Assembly (NCBI GenBank): GCA_963576725.1
Contig: OY755246.1
Span: forward strand, 76,290,239 to 76,354,238
DNA from: Azorinus chamasolen
Lineage: Eukaryota > Mollusca > Bivalvia > Cardiida > Solecurtidae
Length of the DNA stretch: 64,000 nt
Reading direction: 5' to 3'
The position numbers and the translations under genes are program-made. The notes beneath the pieces are model-generated. The model was not told the DNA's origin. It did not search any database and was given only the letters and a program-made list of their open reading frames with translations. Position 1 is the stretch's first letter, and each line of letters starts with the position of its first letter. This document shows, piece by piece, positions 23,860-34,015 of this stretch.

Positions 23860-24165
23860 ATCTTAACCGTAACTTCATATATATGCGCCTTACTGTGCAA
23901 TTGCTATAAGAGTAGACCCAGATCAGACGGCCCAATAGGACCTGGCTGATCAGGGTCTGCACTGTTTGCTGATGAATTAATACAGATATGATTCTTTAGT
24001 TTCTATCATGATCAACATTTCCTGTGTTCATGTACCTGTACTGAAAATAATCTAATCAATATTCATAATCTAATCAATATGCATAATCTAATCAATATGC
24101 ATGATCTAATCAATATTCATGGTGTCATTGTCCATTACATGAACACACATGGGGTGAACAGTTAA
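23860..24165. repeat. TTAA MITE family B copy with a short internal expansion
   Basis: The palindrome GAGTAGACCCAGATCAGACG ... TGATCAGGGTCTGCACTGTT is at 23910-23972. Further on, TAATCTAATCAATATGCATA repeats four times (24045-24118) before the terminal block. It lies just 3' of the Kunitz-like exon, so the transcript may end inside it. Confidence 0.65.
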
Positions 24166-24377
24166 AGAAGAAAGAACAAATCAAAAGGCGAAGTACTTTG
24201 GTTTCAGATTTTACGGTCGTTTTGCACGGACCAATGATAAAATGAGATTTTCATTAAACTAGGGTAAATGGGCCAGATATAAAATGAGATTTTACATGTC
24301 ATATTTGTACTTTCATTAATTTGGTCCACAATGCTCAATGATAAAGGGAGATTTTAAGGGTCGGTTTTATATTTTTA

Positions 24378-24591
24378 TTAACCCTTTCGCTGCCAATGCC
24401 GGATCTGTGATTACCTATGCAAACAGTTTGGATCCAGATGAGACGCCGAGTAACTCGGCGTCTCATCAGGATACAAACTGTTTGTTACTGTTACTATGTT
24501 TTTGAAATAAAAATGAAGAAAATCAATAAATGAAAATTTGTAGCAGACGACAAAGTTAGCAGACGACAGAATTTGGCCGCGAAAGGGTTAA
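24378..24591. mobile_element. TTAA MITE family A, full-length reference copy
   Basis: Terminal inverted repeats TTAACCCTTTCGC / GCGAAAGGGTTAA are perfect. The core is a near-perfect palindrome around GATCCAGATGAGACGCCGAG|TAACTCGGCGTCTCATCAGG, framed by AAACAGTTT and AAACTGTTTG. Length 214 bp including the TTAA sites. There are no ORFs. The TTAA border plus CCCTTT start suggests a piggyBac-type non-autonomous element; the transposase is not in this window. Confidence 0.85.
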
Positions 24592-24638
24592 TCTAGTGCA
24601 CATTCAATGATAAAAGAAGACTATATGTTCATACATTC

Positions 24639-24851
24639 ATTAACCTTCTCCGTGTTGAATATTCATGTTACATATAATGTCATCATACATATTTATTAGC
24701 TTATGTTTTATAATGACATATGTATATGTACTTGGTAATGTTTGTATTTGTATTTAGTCAGGTATACTAAAATTTGATAGCAAACACAGCCGTTTGATCT
24801 AGATCTACCGTTTGCAAGGAAGTGAAAATCGTTTATATAAAGGAAATGGTT
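24639..24851. mobile_element. TTAA MITE family B, right end fused to a tandem array
   Basis: Starts TTAACCTTCTCCGTGTTGAA and ends GTTTATATAAAGGAAATGGTTA. The right terminus is the first part of the array that follows, whose unit contains AAATGGTTAGCCT, so the array probably grew from this end. Confidence 0.6.
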
Positions 24852-25393
24852 AGCCTAATACACGTGGACTGATAATGAAAAGGTTAGCTTAGGGCACGTG
24901 GACCAATAATGAAATGGTTAGCCTAATACACGTGGACTAATAATGAAATGGTTAGCCTAGTACACGTGGACCAATAATGAAATGGTTAGCCTAATACACG
25001 TGGACCAATAATGAAATGGTTAGCCTTATACACGTGGACCAATAATGAAATGGTTAGCCTAGTACACGTGGACCAATAATGAAAATGTTAGCTTAGGGCA
25101 CTTCGACCAATAATGAAAAGGTTAGCCTAGTACACGTTGACCAATAATGAAAATGTTAGCCAAGTACATGTGGACCAATAATGGAAAGGTTAGTATAGTA
25201 CACGTGGACCAATAATGGAAAGGTTAGCCTAGCACATGTGGACCAATAATGGAAAGGTTAGCCTAGCACATGTGGACCAATAATGGAAAGGTTAGTATAG
25301 TACACGTGTACCAGTAACGGAAAGGTTAGTATAGTACACGTGTACCAATAATGGAAAGGTTAGTATAGTACACGTGTACCAGTAATGGAAAGG
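24840..25393. repeat. ~34-bp tandem array carrying E-box and CCAAT sequences
   Basis: About 16 units of the form GGTTAGCCTAGTACACGTGG followed by ACCAATAATGGAAA. Most units keep CACGTG (an E-box core) and CCAAT about four bases apart. Variants replace CACGTG by CACATG, or CCAAT by CCAGT. There is no coding potential. 25394-25620 shows no features. Confidence 0.9.
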
Positions 25394-25622
25394 CGAGTAA
25401 AGTAATTCATTTTCCACACCAGACTTAAAGAATATTGAAGATATATAAGTAAACTCATTTCCTATTTATTTCTTTATTAAAAATACTACATTCTGAAAGT
25501 AGGAGATCATTCTAAAGCAAAATTAGCAATGCGAAAATGGATAATTGCATACTGGGTTTTATTTAGTATGTTTCAGAGCAGTTATTCAAGGTGCAACACT
25601 GCTCATTTCCCCAAGCACTGAT

Positions 25623-25872
25623 TTAACCCATTTCACCATTTATACGCTTTTCTGCGCATTTGCAAACAGAGTAGAACCAGATCAGACGGCTCCTACGGGA
25701 GCCATCTGATCAGGGTCTGCTATGTTTGCTTATGATATAAGATAGATATGATTCTACAGTATCAGCCATGACCAAAACTTGTTATGTGCATGTGGTATCA
25801 TAGCACTAAATCTCATAAATATTTATGCGGTCATTATTTCTTACATGAATATTCATGGGAGTAAAGGGTTAA
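25623..25872. mobile_element. TTAA MITE family B, full-length reference copy
   Basis: TTAACCCATTTCACC at the left, GGAGTAAAGGGTTAA at the right, 250 bp. The core CCAGATCAGACGGCTCCTAC|GGGAGCCATCTGATCAGGGT is a long palindrome. The flanks GCATTTGCAAACAGAGTAGA and CATTATTTCTTACATGAATA recur in dozens of other copies in the window. Confidence 0.85.
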
Positions 25873-26090
25873 GCAAATGTATTCAAAATTCGTATCTAGA
25901 AGAGTTAAAACATTTTGTCTGGAAGAACTACGAAAAATAACAACAATGAGAATGATGAAGTGCTGGCGACTTTTACGGCCGTCACTTTAACATCTTCGCA
26001 CATGTCATCAACTAGCTATCACCCATGTTGATAAATATCCGTCGTTCTATAACCCTGTGTCTAAAGTAAACTCTGATCGAATTCTAGACA

Positions 26091-26345
26091 ATTAATCCTT
26101 TTCCTCATATAAACACCTTTTCGCGCATTTGCAAACAGAGTAGACCCTGATCAGGCGGATCCTGTAGGAGCCGTCTGATCAGGGTTTGCTCCGTTTGTGC
26201 TTGAAATTATATTGAATCTAACTCTACAGTTTCTACCAATACCACAAAATCGTGTTTACATATTATTAGTATTATACAAATTCAGCTTGTAGATATTCAT
26301 GATAACACTATTTCTTACATGAACTTTCAATCAGGGAAAGGGTTA
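26091..26345. mobile_element. TTAA MITE family B copy in the TRIM gene 3' flank
   Basis: Bounded by TTAATCCTTTTCCTC and CAGGGAAAGGGTTA. The palindrome CCTGATCAGGCGGATCCTGT|AGGAGCCGTCTGATCAGGGT is at 26145-26185. A family-C fragment (AATGCAGAAAG ... CATTCTGCATTAAG) follows at 26500-26583, directly beyond the TRIM stop codon. Confidence 0.75.
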
Positions 26346-26613
26346 TATAAATCTAGAAACCGTATCATTAATACCACTATAGCATATTCTGTATTCTCGC
26401 AAATCAACGACTCCAGTCTGACGATCAATAAAACAACTAAAACCTTTTTAATCGCCATTAAATGGAGAATTACACGCTTTTTATCAAAATCCGAATGGTA
26501 GCTTAATGCATACTGAACGTAATGCAGAAAGCCCCCATCCCCTTCCACAGAGTCGTTCCGTATTGCTTGCATTCTGCATTAAGAAACCATCTAGATGCTG
26601 CGGTATTAAGAAA

Positions 26614-28776
26614 TCATTGCGGGTCATCATCCGAATCTTCGTCTTCTATAATATCAGGAAACTTGTATTTATTTATATCCGTCTGTTTATCCTTGTTCTC
26701 AAAAACAAAGAACTGTTTCCCTTTCTTATCAAAACACACGATCCAAGGTTTGTTCATGTCAATCAATACATCGCTGATAAGTTTTCCTGTTCTTGGCGAC
26801 ACTTTTGAGATTTTCCCAACGTTGTTTCTACGACAACACACAAAAATCTTTCCATCTTTATCGATATCCATTGATGACACAGTGGCGCCTACTTCATACT
26901 CGAACATCACTCTCCCGTCCGTCGTCAGCGAGTAGAGTTTGTCCGGGTTAGTTGACGCTACATATAATCGTTTCCTCTTTGTGTCCACGCACATAGACAC
27001 GACTGCAAGTTGCGTGCTCCAGAAATCCGTCTCCCTCTGCCTCAAACTTACACTGTAGTAGAATGTCTGATTCAAAGACCCTTCGTGTGACATCGTTCCG
27101 AAGAAGTTTCCGGTGCTTAGCGCAAAGCTGTTGTTTCTATATTTAGCGATAACAGCGTCGCGAATGTCACATTTTATTGTCCGATCTAGTTTCAGTGAGG
27201 CCGGGGTTTTCTTCTTCTTTGGTGTGTAAGCGTAAAATTCAATCATTCCTCCAGTTGGATAGGTAACTGCAACAGTCAGCGCGTCTATTCCTATCACGTT
27301 TTTTGGACTTCTTTTGATATCTATACTGAATACTTGATTGAACGTCTTGTTGTCTAGTAGCACGAGAGTGTAAGACAGCCACGTTCTGTTCTTGACCTCA
27401 AATATCATAGCCAGAAGTTTTCTCAAGCAACATGCCGAGATGCACTCTTTCTCAATGTGTGCATCCTTTTCTATGATGCTTGTCGTTTTCACCAAGATTG
27501 GTTTCTCATCAATGGTTTGTTCTTCCTGTTTAGTGAATAGCAATGGTGGCATTTCTCCCAATTCTGGTACTACTTTGTCAATATAAACACCACCTAACGC
27601 CTCTGTCAAATCCACAAGTTTCTCCAAAGTATCGTCAACTTTTAGCTGTATTGCTACACATTCAAATTGCTCTTTCTCCTTTTCTACCATGGCGTTAAAG
27701 TCTTGTAGTTGTTCTTTCAAGACTTGAAACGTGCTAAATAGTTGGTGATTTGTACCATGGAGTACAAGAGTGTCCAAGACAGCACATGAACTTTCAATTG
27801 CACTAATGATTTGCTTGCACTTAAAGGCCTTCTCTGAATTCTTCTTTCCGTACTCTGCCTGATAGTGCTGTATTTTCTTGCTAACGGTGTCCTCGAGATA
27901 TTCAAACATTCGCATTACTTTGGTCTTCATCAGTTGTATTCTTTTCGGTATTTCCTCTGATTCTCGCATCATCGTGTAGTTATTTGTCCTCGCTGCTTCT
28001 ACTACGTCTTTCAATATCATCTGTAACCCCTTCAGGTTTTTTCTCAACACCTTGTGTTCTTTGTTCTCTTTCAACTGTCGTCCTGATTCATCAAATTCGT
28101 TGATCATCTCGCATGCTTTGTGACTCTCGAACGCGCATATACTGCATAGCAAAGTGTCATGCTCCTCACAATAAAACCTCAACTCTTCTGTTTGATGGAA
28201 CTTGCATTTGTTATGTTTGTCATAAACATTCACATACTGAGAGCTGTCATTCACGCTTTCAATAGGGACGAATTTATGGCGTGTAAGGACGTTCATCTTG
28301 TTATGATTTTCCACACACTCGCTGCATTGGAAGTCTCCACAATCGTTGCAATAAACGAGAGCTTCTGCGTGAACACTGCGTTCTGAACAAGAACCACAGT
28401 ACTGCAGAAACTGAATACTATTGTTTGCATTGTCTTTGCCCTTCGTTCTCTGTTTGTCTACACTTATATCCGTATGTGGAAGAATGAAATGATTAATTGG
28501 GAAATCTTTCACCATGGCGTGTGGATGCTTTCTGGTGTCTATGGGAACCGTTGGGTGACTGCACACTGGACATTCCACTTTCGACAGTTTCCCGTCTTTT
28601 GCTGAAGCTTTGCAATCTGTCATGTAAAGTTCCAAACAAGGTTCGCAGAACGTATGAAGACATGCCAATGCCCTTGGTGTTTGAAAACTGTTCAGACATA
28701 TTGGACACCGCAGCAAATCTTCGTGCTTTAACCGCTCAATCTCCATGTAACCAAGTTTGTTGTTAGTCCGAGACAT
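26614..28776 (-). CDS. TRIM/RBCC protein, probable RING E3 ubiquitin ligase
   Basis: A 720-residue open frame, ATG at 28776-28774, TGA at 26616-26614. Residues 24-72 form a C3HC4 RING (C24, C27, C39, H41, C44, C47, C69, C72). A first B-box spans about 127-167 (C127, C130, C143, C146, C151, C154, H158, H167). B-box 2 spans 191-222 (C191, H194, C203, H206, C211, C214, H219, C222). A charged helical stretch at about 235-400 fits a coiled coil. The last 280 residues have repeated short beta-type motifs (RKRLYVAST, GKIFVCC) like the NHL/propeller-type ends of TRIM2/3/45-like proteins. Such proteins typically ligate ubiquitin through the RING, and many bivalve genomes carry large intronless sets linked to immunity. 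All key zinc ligands are present, so it looks functional. The substrate is unknown. Confidence 0.93.
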   Translation of the reverse strand: MSRTNNKLGYMEIERLKHEDLLRCPICLNSFQTPRALACLHTFCEPCLELYMTDCKASAKDGKLSKVECPVCSHPTVPIDTRKHPHAMVKDFPINHFILPHTDISVDKQRTKGKDNANNSIQFLQYCGSCSERSVHAEALVYCNDCGDFQCSECVENHNKMNVLTRHKFVPIESVNDSSQYVNVYDKHNKCKFHQTEELRFYCEEHDTLLCSICAFESHKACEMINEFDESGRQLKENKEHKVLRKNLKGLQMILKDVVEAARTNNYTMMRESEEIPKRIQLMKTKVMRMFEYLEDTVSKKIQHYQAEYGKKNSEKAFKCKQIISAIESSCAVLDTLVLHGTNHQLFSTFQVLKEQLQDFNAMVEKEKEQFECVAIQLKVDDTLEKLVDLTEALGGVYIDKVVPELGEMPPLLFTKQEEQTIDEKPILVKTTSIIEKDAHIEKECISACCLRKLLAMIFEVKNRTWLSYTLVLLDNKTFNQVFSIDIKRSPKNVIGIDALTVAVTYPTGGMIEFYAYTPKKKKTPASLKLDRTIKCDIRDAVIAKYRNNSFALSTGNFFGTMSHEGSLNQTFYYSVSLRQRETDFWSTQLAVVSMCVDTKRKRLYVASTNPDKLYSLTTDGRVMFEYEVGATVSSMDIDKDGKIFVCCRRNNVGKISKVSPRTGKLISDVLIDMNKPWIVCFDKKGKQFFVFENKDKQTDINKYKFPDIIEDEDSDDDPQ

Positions 28777-28800
28777 TTCCCTTCATATTTAAAGCAAATC
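28777..28800 (-). promoter_or_regulatory. Short upstream ORF and possible splice acceptor before the TRIM start
   Basis: An upstream ATG (AAATATGAAGGGAAATGTCT, about 28783-28785 on the minus strand) opens a frame of seven codons that overlaps the main ATG in another frame and stops soon after. Just upstream, TTTGTTCAG could be a 3' splice site, so a 5' UTR intron is possible. The main ATG has a purine at -3. Confidence 0.35.
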
Positions 28801-28887
28801 TGAACAAATTATGTATAAGTTTTCATTATGTACAACAATACAGGCAGGTTACGCTCCATTTGATATTTTGATTCCGTTTGTATATGT

Positions 28888-29106
28888 TTAACGCTTTCGC
28901 CGTCAAACAAATCCGAGATAACCTTTGCAAACAGTTGGGGTCCAGAGGAGAGACCCAGTACTCGGAACCCCACTAGGGTCTAAACTGTTAGACAAGGGTT
29001 ACATGCTTGTATAGAAATTGAAGAAAATGACACTTTGAAACCTGAAACAGACCTGAAACAGACAGTCCTCTTAGAAGAAAAAATCATTTGGCGAGGAAAG
29101 GGTTAA
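28888..29106. mobile_element. TTAA MITE family A copy
   Basis: TTAACGCTTTCGCCG on the left, GGCGAGGAAAGGGTTAA on the right. The palindrome is diverged (GGGGTCCAGAGGAGAGACCC ... CCCCACTAGGGTCTAAACTG). A third, smaller A fragment lies at 29270-29325 and a palindromic CAGACAGTGTATACCGAGAT unit at about 29400-29465. Confidence 0.7.
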
Positions 29107-29819
29107 ATAGTGGCAACGGCGTTAATAACTGGCCGACTCAGCCCAATGTATTGATCAACCTTTAACATGCTTTGTAAGCTTTTTCACGGATAGCAAATGT
29201 TTTTCTAACTCAAATTTCGTTTCATAATTCCCTCCATTACTTTCTTTCCATTTCAAAGACATGATTCATTGTCAGACGATTTGGATCCTGATGAAACGCT
29301 ATTATCAGGATCCAAACTGTTTGCAAAGACTACCATATGTGTTTCCTTAGCGGAATGAAAGTTAGCCCTTTGAGCAAGGGAGAACAATACACTGTCAATT
29401 GCAGACAGTGTATACCGAGATCAGAGGGCTCCTAGAGTGGCCCTCTGATCAGGGTTTACACTGTTTGTTATGCACAATCCGGTACCGTATGTTAGCCTTT
29501 CGTACAGAGTGGACTCTTCTGTTAAACACTGTGGGATGTTCCACTTTGATAATTCAGAGTTGCAAGGGATAAAGTAGCCTTTAATAAACAAAGCAGTACC
29601 GTGTCTGCAAAATATCGCTGATGTCTCGTTATTCTAATGTAGATATGTTCCGATTTTCATTTTTCTAAACTCATCTCAAGAGTGTAAACTTTGTAAAATA
29701 CATTGTAGTTTAGATATTGATGATACATCTTGTTACTCCGCATGTTATCTAGATCTACACAGTTGGCAAAACGTTTCACCGATTCACTTGCAGTGTCGTT
29801 ATAGTTAAACATCGACTTA

Positions 29820-30050
29820 TTCAATATTCATGTAAGAAAAATTGGCAGCATGACTCTTTATCAACTGATTTTTATATAAAGTAATTTTTTTCAGGGTTAT
29901 TTCTTTGCTTTAACTGTAGAATGATATCGTTATGATGTCAAAAGCAAACAGAACAGACCCTGCTTATATGGCTCCTATTTGGACCGTCTGGTCTGGGTCT
30001 ACTCTGTTTTTAAATGCGTGAAAAGGCGTTTATATGAGAGAAAGGTTTAA
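29820..30050. mobile_element. TTAA MITE family B, sharing its right TTAA with the next element
   Basis: It contains TATTCAATATTCATGTAAGA, the palindrome CAGACCCTGCTTATATGGCT ... GTCTGGTCTGGGTCTACTCT, then GTGAAAAGGCGTTTATATGA and the end GAGAAAGGTTTAA at 30050. The next element starts with the same TTAA. Confidence 0.7.
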
Positions 30051-30255
30051 CCCTTATACCGGCAAGTTCGTCAGTTATAATTAATTGACCGTGCCAAGTA
30101 TCAAAAAGGAGTTTTATTCAATGTCTTTACTAAATATAATCAGAGTGTCAGACAGTTTGGATCCTGATGAGACGCCGCATTACTCGGCATCTCATCTGGA
30201 TCCAAACTTTTTGCAATTGTTATCACATTTTCGCCTATGGCGTCGAAAGGGTTAA
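30047..30255. mobile_element. TTAA MITE family A, abutting the previous element
   Basis: TTAACCCTTATACCGGCAAG on the left and CGTCGAAAGGGTTAA on the right. The palindrome GGATCCTGATGAGACGCCGC|ATTACTCGGCATCTCATCTG is nearly perfect. Its left TTAA is also the right TTAA of the family-B copy before it. A further A fragment is at 30428-30486. Confidence 0.8.
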
Positions 30256-30689
30256 ACAATGATTAAAATCCGATCTTTCTACCTGGTGAATTTTAATGTC
30301 ATTTAACAGATACAAAAGGAGAACTTTTTGTGCAGCGGGACGTGAACTCTTTTTGTTTCTTCTTGGTGTGATATACGTAACGATGCACCCTTATCATGCT
30401 AAGTGCGACCCGACTCGCGTTTGATAACAGTTTGGATCCAGAATAGACGCCGATTAACTCAGGGTCTCATCAGGATCCAGGCTGTTTGACACTCCGCCTT
30501 CAGTTTTTCAAAAACTTATAAAATGCGAAACAAACTCAGGCAACAGATCGCGGTTTACACAGACAATAGCTGTACAAATAGGTGAATAATTTAAACAAAA
30601 CACTAGTTAACAATAGTCTGTAACCGAACACCAGTACAATAGAATCTGTCTTAAGCAGACATTTAATTATTGAACACAATGCGTCTTAA

Positions 30690-30850
30690 AAGCAGGTGAT
30701 TTCTTAATGCAGGGTAAAAGTAATACACAAAGCTCCTATAGGAGCTTTCGTTATCACTTTTGTCCTGCATTAAGCTACCATCTGTTTCTGAAATCGAGAT
30801 TTAGACTTTTTTAACGACCGTTTAACACAGGCTCGTTCAACTGTATATTC
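30690..30850. repeat. Family C palindromic MITE
   Basis: AATGCAGGGTAAAAGTAATA ... AAGCTCCTATAGGAGCTTTC ... TTTTGTCCTGCATTAAGCTA is a long hairpin, with GCAGGTGATTTCTTAATG before and ACGACCGTTTAACACAGG after. Better-preserved copies (33911-34014, 49765-49975) show pogo-like ends such as CTAATGCGACCACTTAA. Confidence 0.65.
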
Positions 30851-31004
30851 GTACACGAATTGGTTTACAATCTTCATTTAAATTTTCAATTGAACCACTG
30901 CTAACTGCTTATGTATATTCCGAATGATGGTGGTCAGAGGTCAATCCTGACACAGTTCATATCAAATAATTAAGACGAAGGTGAAAACAACTTTAAAACT
31001 GCTA

Positions 31005-31247
31005 TTAACCCTTTTCCCTATTAAATATTTCATCTATGAAATAATGACATCAAAATATTTACTAGCTGCAGTTTTATAATGGCATGTCTACACAGGCTAC
31101 CTTGGTAAAGCTAAAAACTGTAGAGACATATCTATTATAATTTCATAAGCAAACAGAGCAGGCCCTGTAGACTCCTGTAGGAGCCGTCTGATCTGGGTCT
31201 TTCAAATTTGCAAGGGAAAAAGGTGAATATATAAGGGAAAGGGTTAA
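31005..31247. mobile_element. TTAA MITE family B, full length, abutting the next element
   Basis: TTAACCCTTTTCCC on the left, AAGGGAAAGGGTTAA on the right. The palindrome has lost part of one arm (GGCCCTGTAGACTCCTGTAG|GAGCCGTCTGATCTGGGTCT). The right TTAA (31244-31247) is shared with the next element. Confidence 0.8.
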
Positions 31248-31493
31248 CCCTTCGCTTGCTATTCACGTCAATATACCTATCTGTAAATAGTGAAGACCCA
31301 GATGAGACAGCTCCTGTAGGAGCTGTCTCATCAGGGTCTGCACTATTTACAAGTTGATTGTGCAACCAGTGCACTCCACAGCAGTGATTGCACAGCGAAA
31401 TAATTGTACACAGTGAAGATATATGTAAATGTACAACAGGGCATGGGTAAAGAAGGAGACATGTATTTGAAAATTCAGCAAGCGAAGGGTTAA
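31244..31493. mobile_element. TTAA MITE with 17-bp perfect terminal inverted repeats
   Basis: The ends are TTAACCCTTCGCTTGCT and its exact inverse, AGCAAGCGAAGGGTTAA. The core GACCCAGATGAGACAGCTCC|TGTAGGAGCTGTCTCATCAG forms a near-perfect palindrome, framed by TGTAAATAGTG and CACTATTTACA. It is 250 bp and combines a family-B-like core layout with its own terminal sequence. It is the cleanest example of the TTAA-bounded structure in the window. Confidence 0.9.
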
Positions 31494-31640
31494 TTGTCAT
31501 AACGAATGCAGCGATATAACTGATAGGGCATACATTGAGATATAACTGATAGGGCATACATTGGGATATAACTGATAGGCCATACATTGAGATATAACTG
31601 ATAGGGCATACATTGGGATATTACGAATCGGACATACATT
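31494..31640. repeat. ~28-bp tandem array, about 5 copies
   Basis: Units read GATATAACTGATAGGGCATA followed by CATTGA/GG, starting near 31513 and running to about 31640 where the copies fade (GATATTACGAATCGGACATA). The array directly follows the 31244-31493 element. The ORF on the minus strand here is a repeat translation. Confidence 0.85.
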
Positions 31641-31753
31641 GGGATCAACCCACTATAACTGTTAGGTATATTGTACTCGCTTAGCCTTTAATGCATTTGC
31701 GAACATAGTAGATCCAGATCAGACAACACATGTAACATTAAGTGAATTAACCC

Positions 31754-32018
31754 TTAACCCTTTCCTTCATATAAACCAGTTTTCACGCATTTGCAAACAG
31801 GGTAGACCCAGATCAGACGGCTCCTACAGGAGCCGTCTGATCAGGGTCTGCTCTGTTTGTAAATTGAATTTGACAAATCTGCTTCTTTACTTTCTTAAAT
31901 GACTACAATGTTCAACCTTCCGTATTTCATTATAACCATTTTTGTTAGGTATTGAAATTTGTCTGATATTCTTATGTACGTTGATTCTTACATAAATATT
32001 CATAGAGTAAAGGGTTAA
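31754..32018. mobile_element. TTAA MITE family B, full length
   Basis: TTAACCCTTTCCTTCAT on the left, AGAGTAAAGGGTTAA on the right. The core CAGATCAGACGGCTCCTACA|GGAGCCGTCTGATCAGGGTC is an almost perfect palindrome, one of the best preserved in the window. Confidence 0.85.
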
Positions 32019-32099
32019 ACTAGTGTGTACATGTAGTAAAAACGACATGTTCACCTTTACCCTGCAGAACAAATACAAAGCTGCAGTAGTGTTTGACAC

Positions 32100-32895
32100 G
32101 ATGAAACTTTTGAGATATAATTGACCAAGTGGCATGGCAAAAACATTTGAGCAACTATTGACCACGTGCTAAACTAAAGGCCTTTGAGAAACTACTGACC
32201 AAGTGGCATGGCGAAACCCTTTGAGAAACCATTGCCAAAGTGGCATGGCAAAATCCTTTGAGAAGCTAATTGCCAAAGTGTCATGGCAAAATCCTTTTGA
32301 GAAGCCATTGCCAAAGTGTCATGGCAAAAAAAAAAAAAAAAAAAAAAATCATTTGAGAAGCCATTGCCAAAGTGGCATGGCAAACATCCTTTTGAGAAAC
32401 AATTGCCAAAGTGTCATCCTTTGAGAAGTGTCATGGCAAAAAGCATTTAAGAAAACCATTGCCCAAGTGGCATGGCAAAAAAAGCCTATGAGAAACCTTT
32501 GCCAAACAGTGACATGGCAAAACCCTTTGAGAAACCATTGCCAAAAAATTGCCATGGCAAAAGCCTTTTCAGAAACCATTACCAAAGTACCATGGCAAAT
32601 CCCTTGAGAAACCATTGCCAAAGTGTCATGACAAAAGCCTTTGAGAAACCATCCCCCCCCCCCCCCAAAAAAAAAAAAAACAAAAAAAAAAAACAAGAGA
32701 GGTGCCATGGCAAAGGCCTTTGAGAAACCACTGACCATGTACCATGGTAAAAGCCTTTGTGAAACCATTGCCCAAGTCCCATGGCAAAAGCCTTTGAGAA
32801 ACCATTGCCCAAGTACCATGGTAAAAGCCTTTGAGAAACCATTGACCAAGTGTCATAGCAAAGCCCTTTGAGAAACTATTGACCAAGTGCTATAT
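32100..32895. repeat. ~36-bp degenerate tandem array with poly-A and poly-C tracts
   Basis: About 20 units of CCTTTGAGAAACCATTGCCA followed by AAGTGTCATGGCAAAA. Unit length varies through slippage in A-runs (32325-32347) and a C-run joined to an A-run (32651-32690). Several frames on both strands stay open because of the repeat; none is a real gene. Confidence 0.9.
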
Positions 32896-32988
32896 AGTGA
32901 GTATATACGGCTTTGACCCTAATGAGACTGCGAGTTTGGATCCAACCAATTTGTAAATGGCACTTAGGTCGCGGTTAGCTGGATAAGG

Positions 32989-33700
32989 GTTAACCGTCTA
33001 CCTAATGAATATTTATGCAGGAATTGATCACTTCGTGAATATTCATTAATTTAATAATGTAAAGGAACTGTTGGCTTAGACAATAGCCGTAGGATGATAT
33101 CTATATTATTTCTTAAGCAAACAGAGCAGACACTGACCAGACGGTCCCTTCACTGACCAGACGGTCCCTTCACTGACCAGACGGTCCCTTCACTGACCAG
33201 ACGGTCCCTTCACTGACCAGACGGTCCCTTCACTGACCAGACGGTCCCTTCACTGACCAGACGGTCCCTTCACTGACCAGACGGTCCCTTCACTGACCAG
33301 ACGGTCCCTTCACTGACCAGACGGTCCCTTCACTGACCAGACGGTCCCTTCACTGACCAGACGGTCCCTTCACTGACCAGACGGTCCCTTCACTGACCAG
33401 ACGGTCCCTTCACTGACCAGACGGTCCCTTCACTGACCAGACGGTCCCTTCACTGACCAGACGGTCCCTTCACTGACCAGACGGTCCCTTCACTGACCAG
33501 ACGGTCCCTTCACTGACCAGACGGTCCCTTCACTGACCAGACGGTCCCTTCACTGACCAGACGGTCCCTTCACTGACCAGACGGTCCCGACACTGACCAG
33601 ACGGTCCCTTCACTGACCAGACGGTCCCTTCACTGACCAGACGGTCCCTTCAGTCTGCCAATGCGTGTCAATGCGTTTATGTATACTATACAAGAAGCAC
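32989..33700. mobile_element. TTAA MITE family B interrupted by a 20-bp array
   Basis: The left part TTAACCGTCTACCTAATGAA, GAATATTCATTAA and TAAGCAAACAGAGCAGACAC is family B up to the central palindrome. Here the sequence expands into 26 copies of CACTGACCAGACGGTCCCTT. A vestigial right part (TGCGTGTCAATGCGTTTATG) follows. Confidence 0.75.
33131..33650. repeat. 20-bp tandem array, exactly 26 copies
   Basis: 520 bp = 26 x 20 with a single variant unit (CCCGACACTG at about 33588). The unit CACTGACCAGACGGTCCCTT matches the CCTGATCAGACGGCTCCT part of the family-B palindrome, showing where it came from. Near-perfect uniformity points to a recent expansion. Confidence 0.97.
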
Positions 33701-33904
33701 TTTAATAAAGTATGCGCCATGAAATAGTTATGCTATCTAGACTATGATCAATCCAGAAATATTTCGCACTGATGCAACAGTACGAATGATCCGCAGTTTG
33801 AAACGATCTCATGTACAACATGTCTCATTAGTAGCCACCACCTAATGAATAAACATGGTACATGTAAAACAGTCAGCTGCTGAACCATTTCCCTGTTCAA
33901 TATT

Positions 33905-34015
33905 CATGTACAGGAGCTTTCTGCATAACTTTTGTGCTGCATTAAGCAACCACCTGCTTTAAACGACACCAGTGGCTGTTTATTAAGTGGTCGCATTAGA
34001 GGGGTTTCACTGTAC
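33905..34015. mobile_element. Family C MITE, right-end copy
   Basis: CAGGAGCTTTCTGCATAACT and TTTTGTGCTGCATTAAGCAA are the hairpin remains. The end TTAAGTGGTCGCATTAGAGG then GGTTTCACTGTA shows a TACAGTGAAACCCCTC-type terminus as in pogo-like elements. A family-B right half with end AAAGGGTTAA follows at 34058-34235. Confidence 0.6.

Noticed and set aside
26506..26935. Open frames on the + strand across the TRIM 3' end
   Set aside because: They are antisense shadows of the TRIM coding sequence and a family-C MITE fragment.
30147..30211. Hammerhead ribozyme suggested by CTGATGAG in family-A cores
   Set aside because: The required GAAA segment and the three-stem layout are absent; the motif is simply part of a palindrome.
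33131..33650. CRISPR-like or direct-repeat origin array
   Set aside because: Twenty-six identical 20-mers without spacers, derived from a MITE core.
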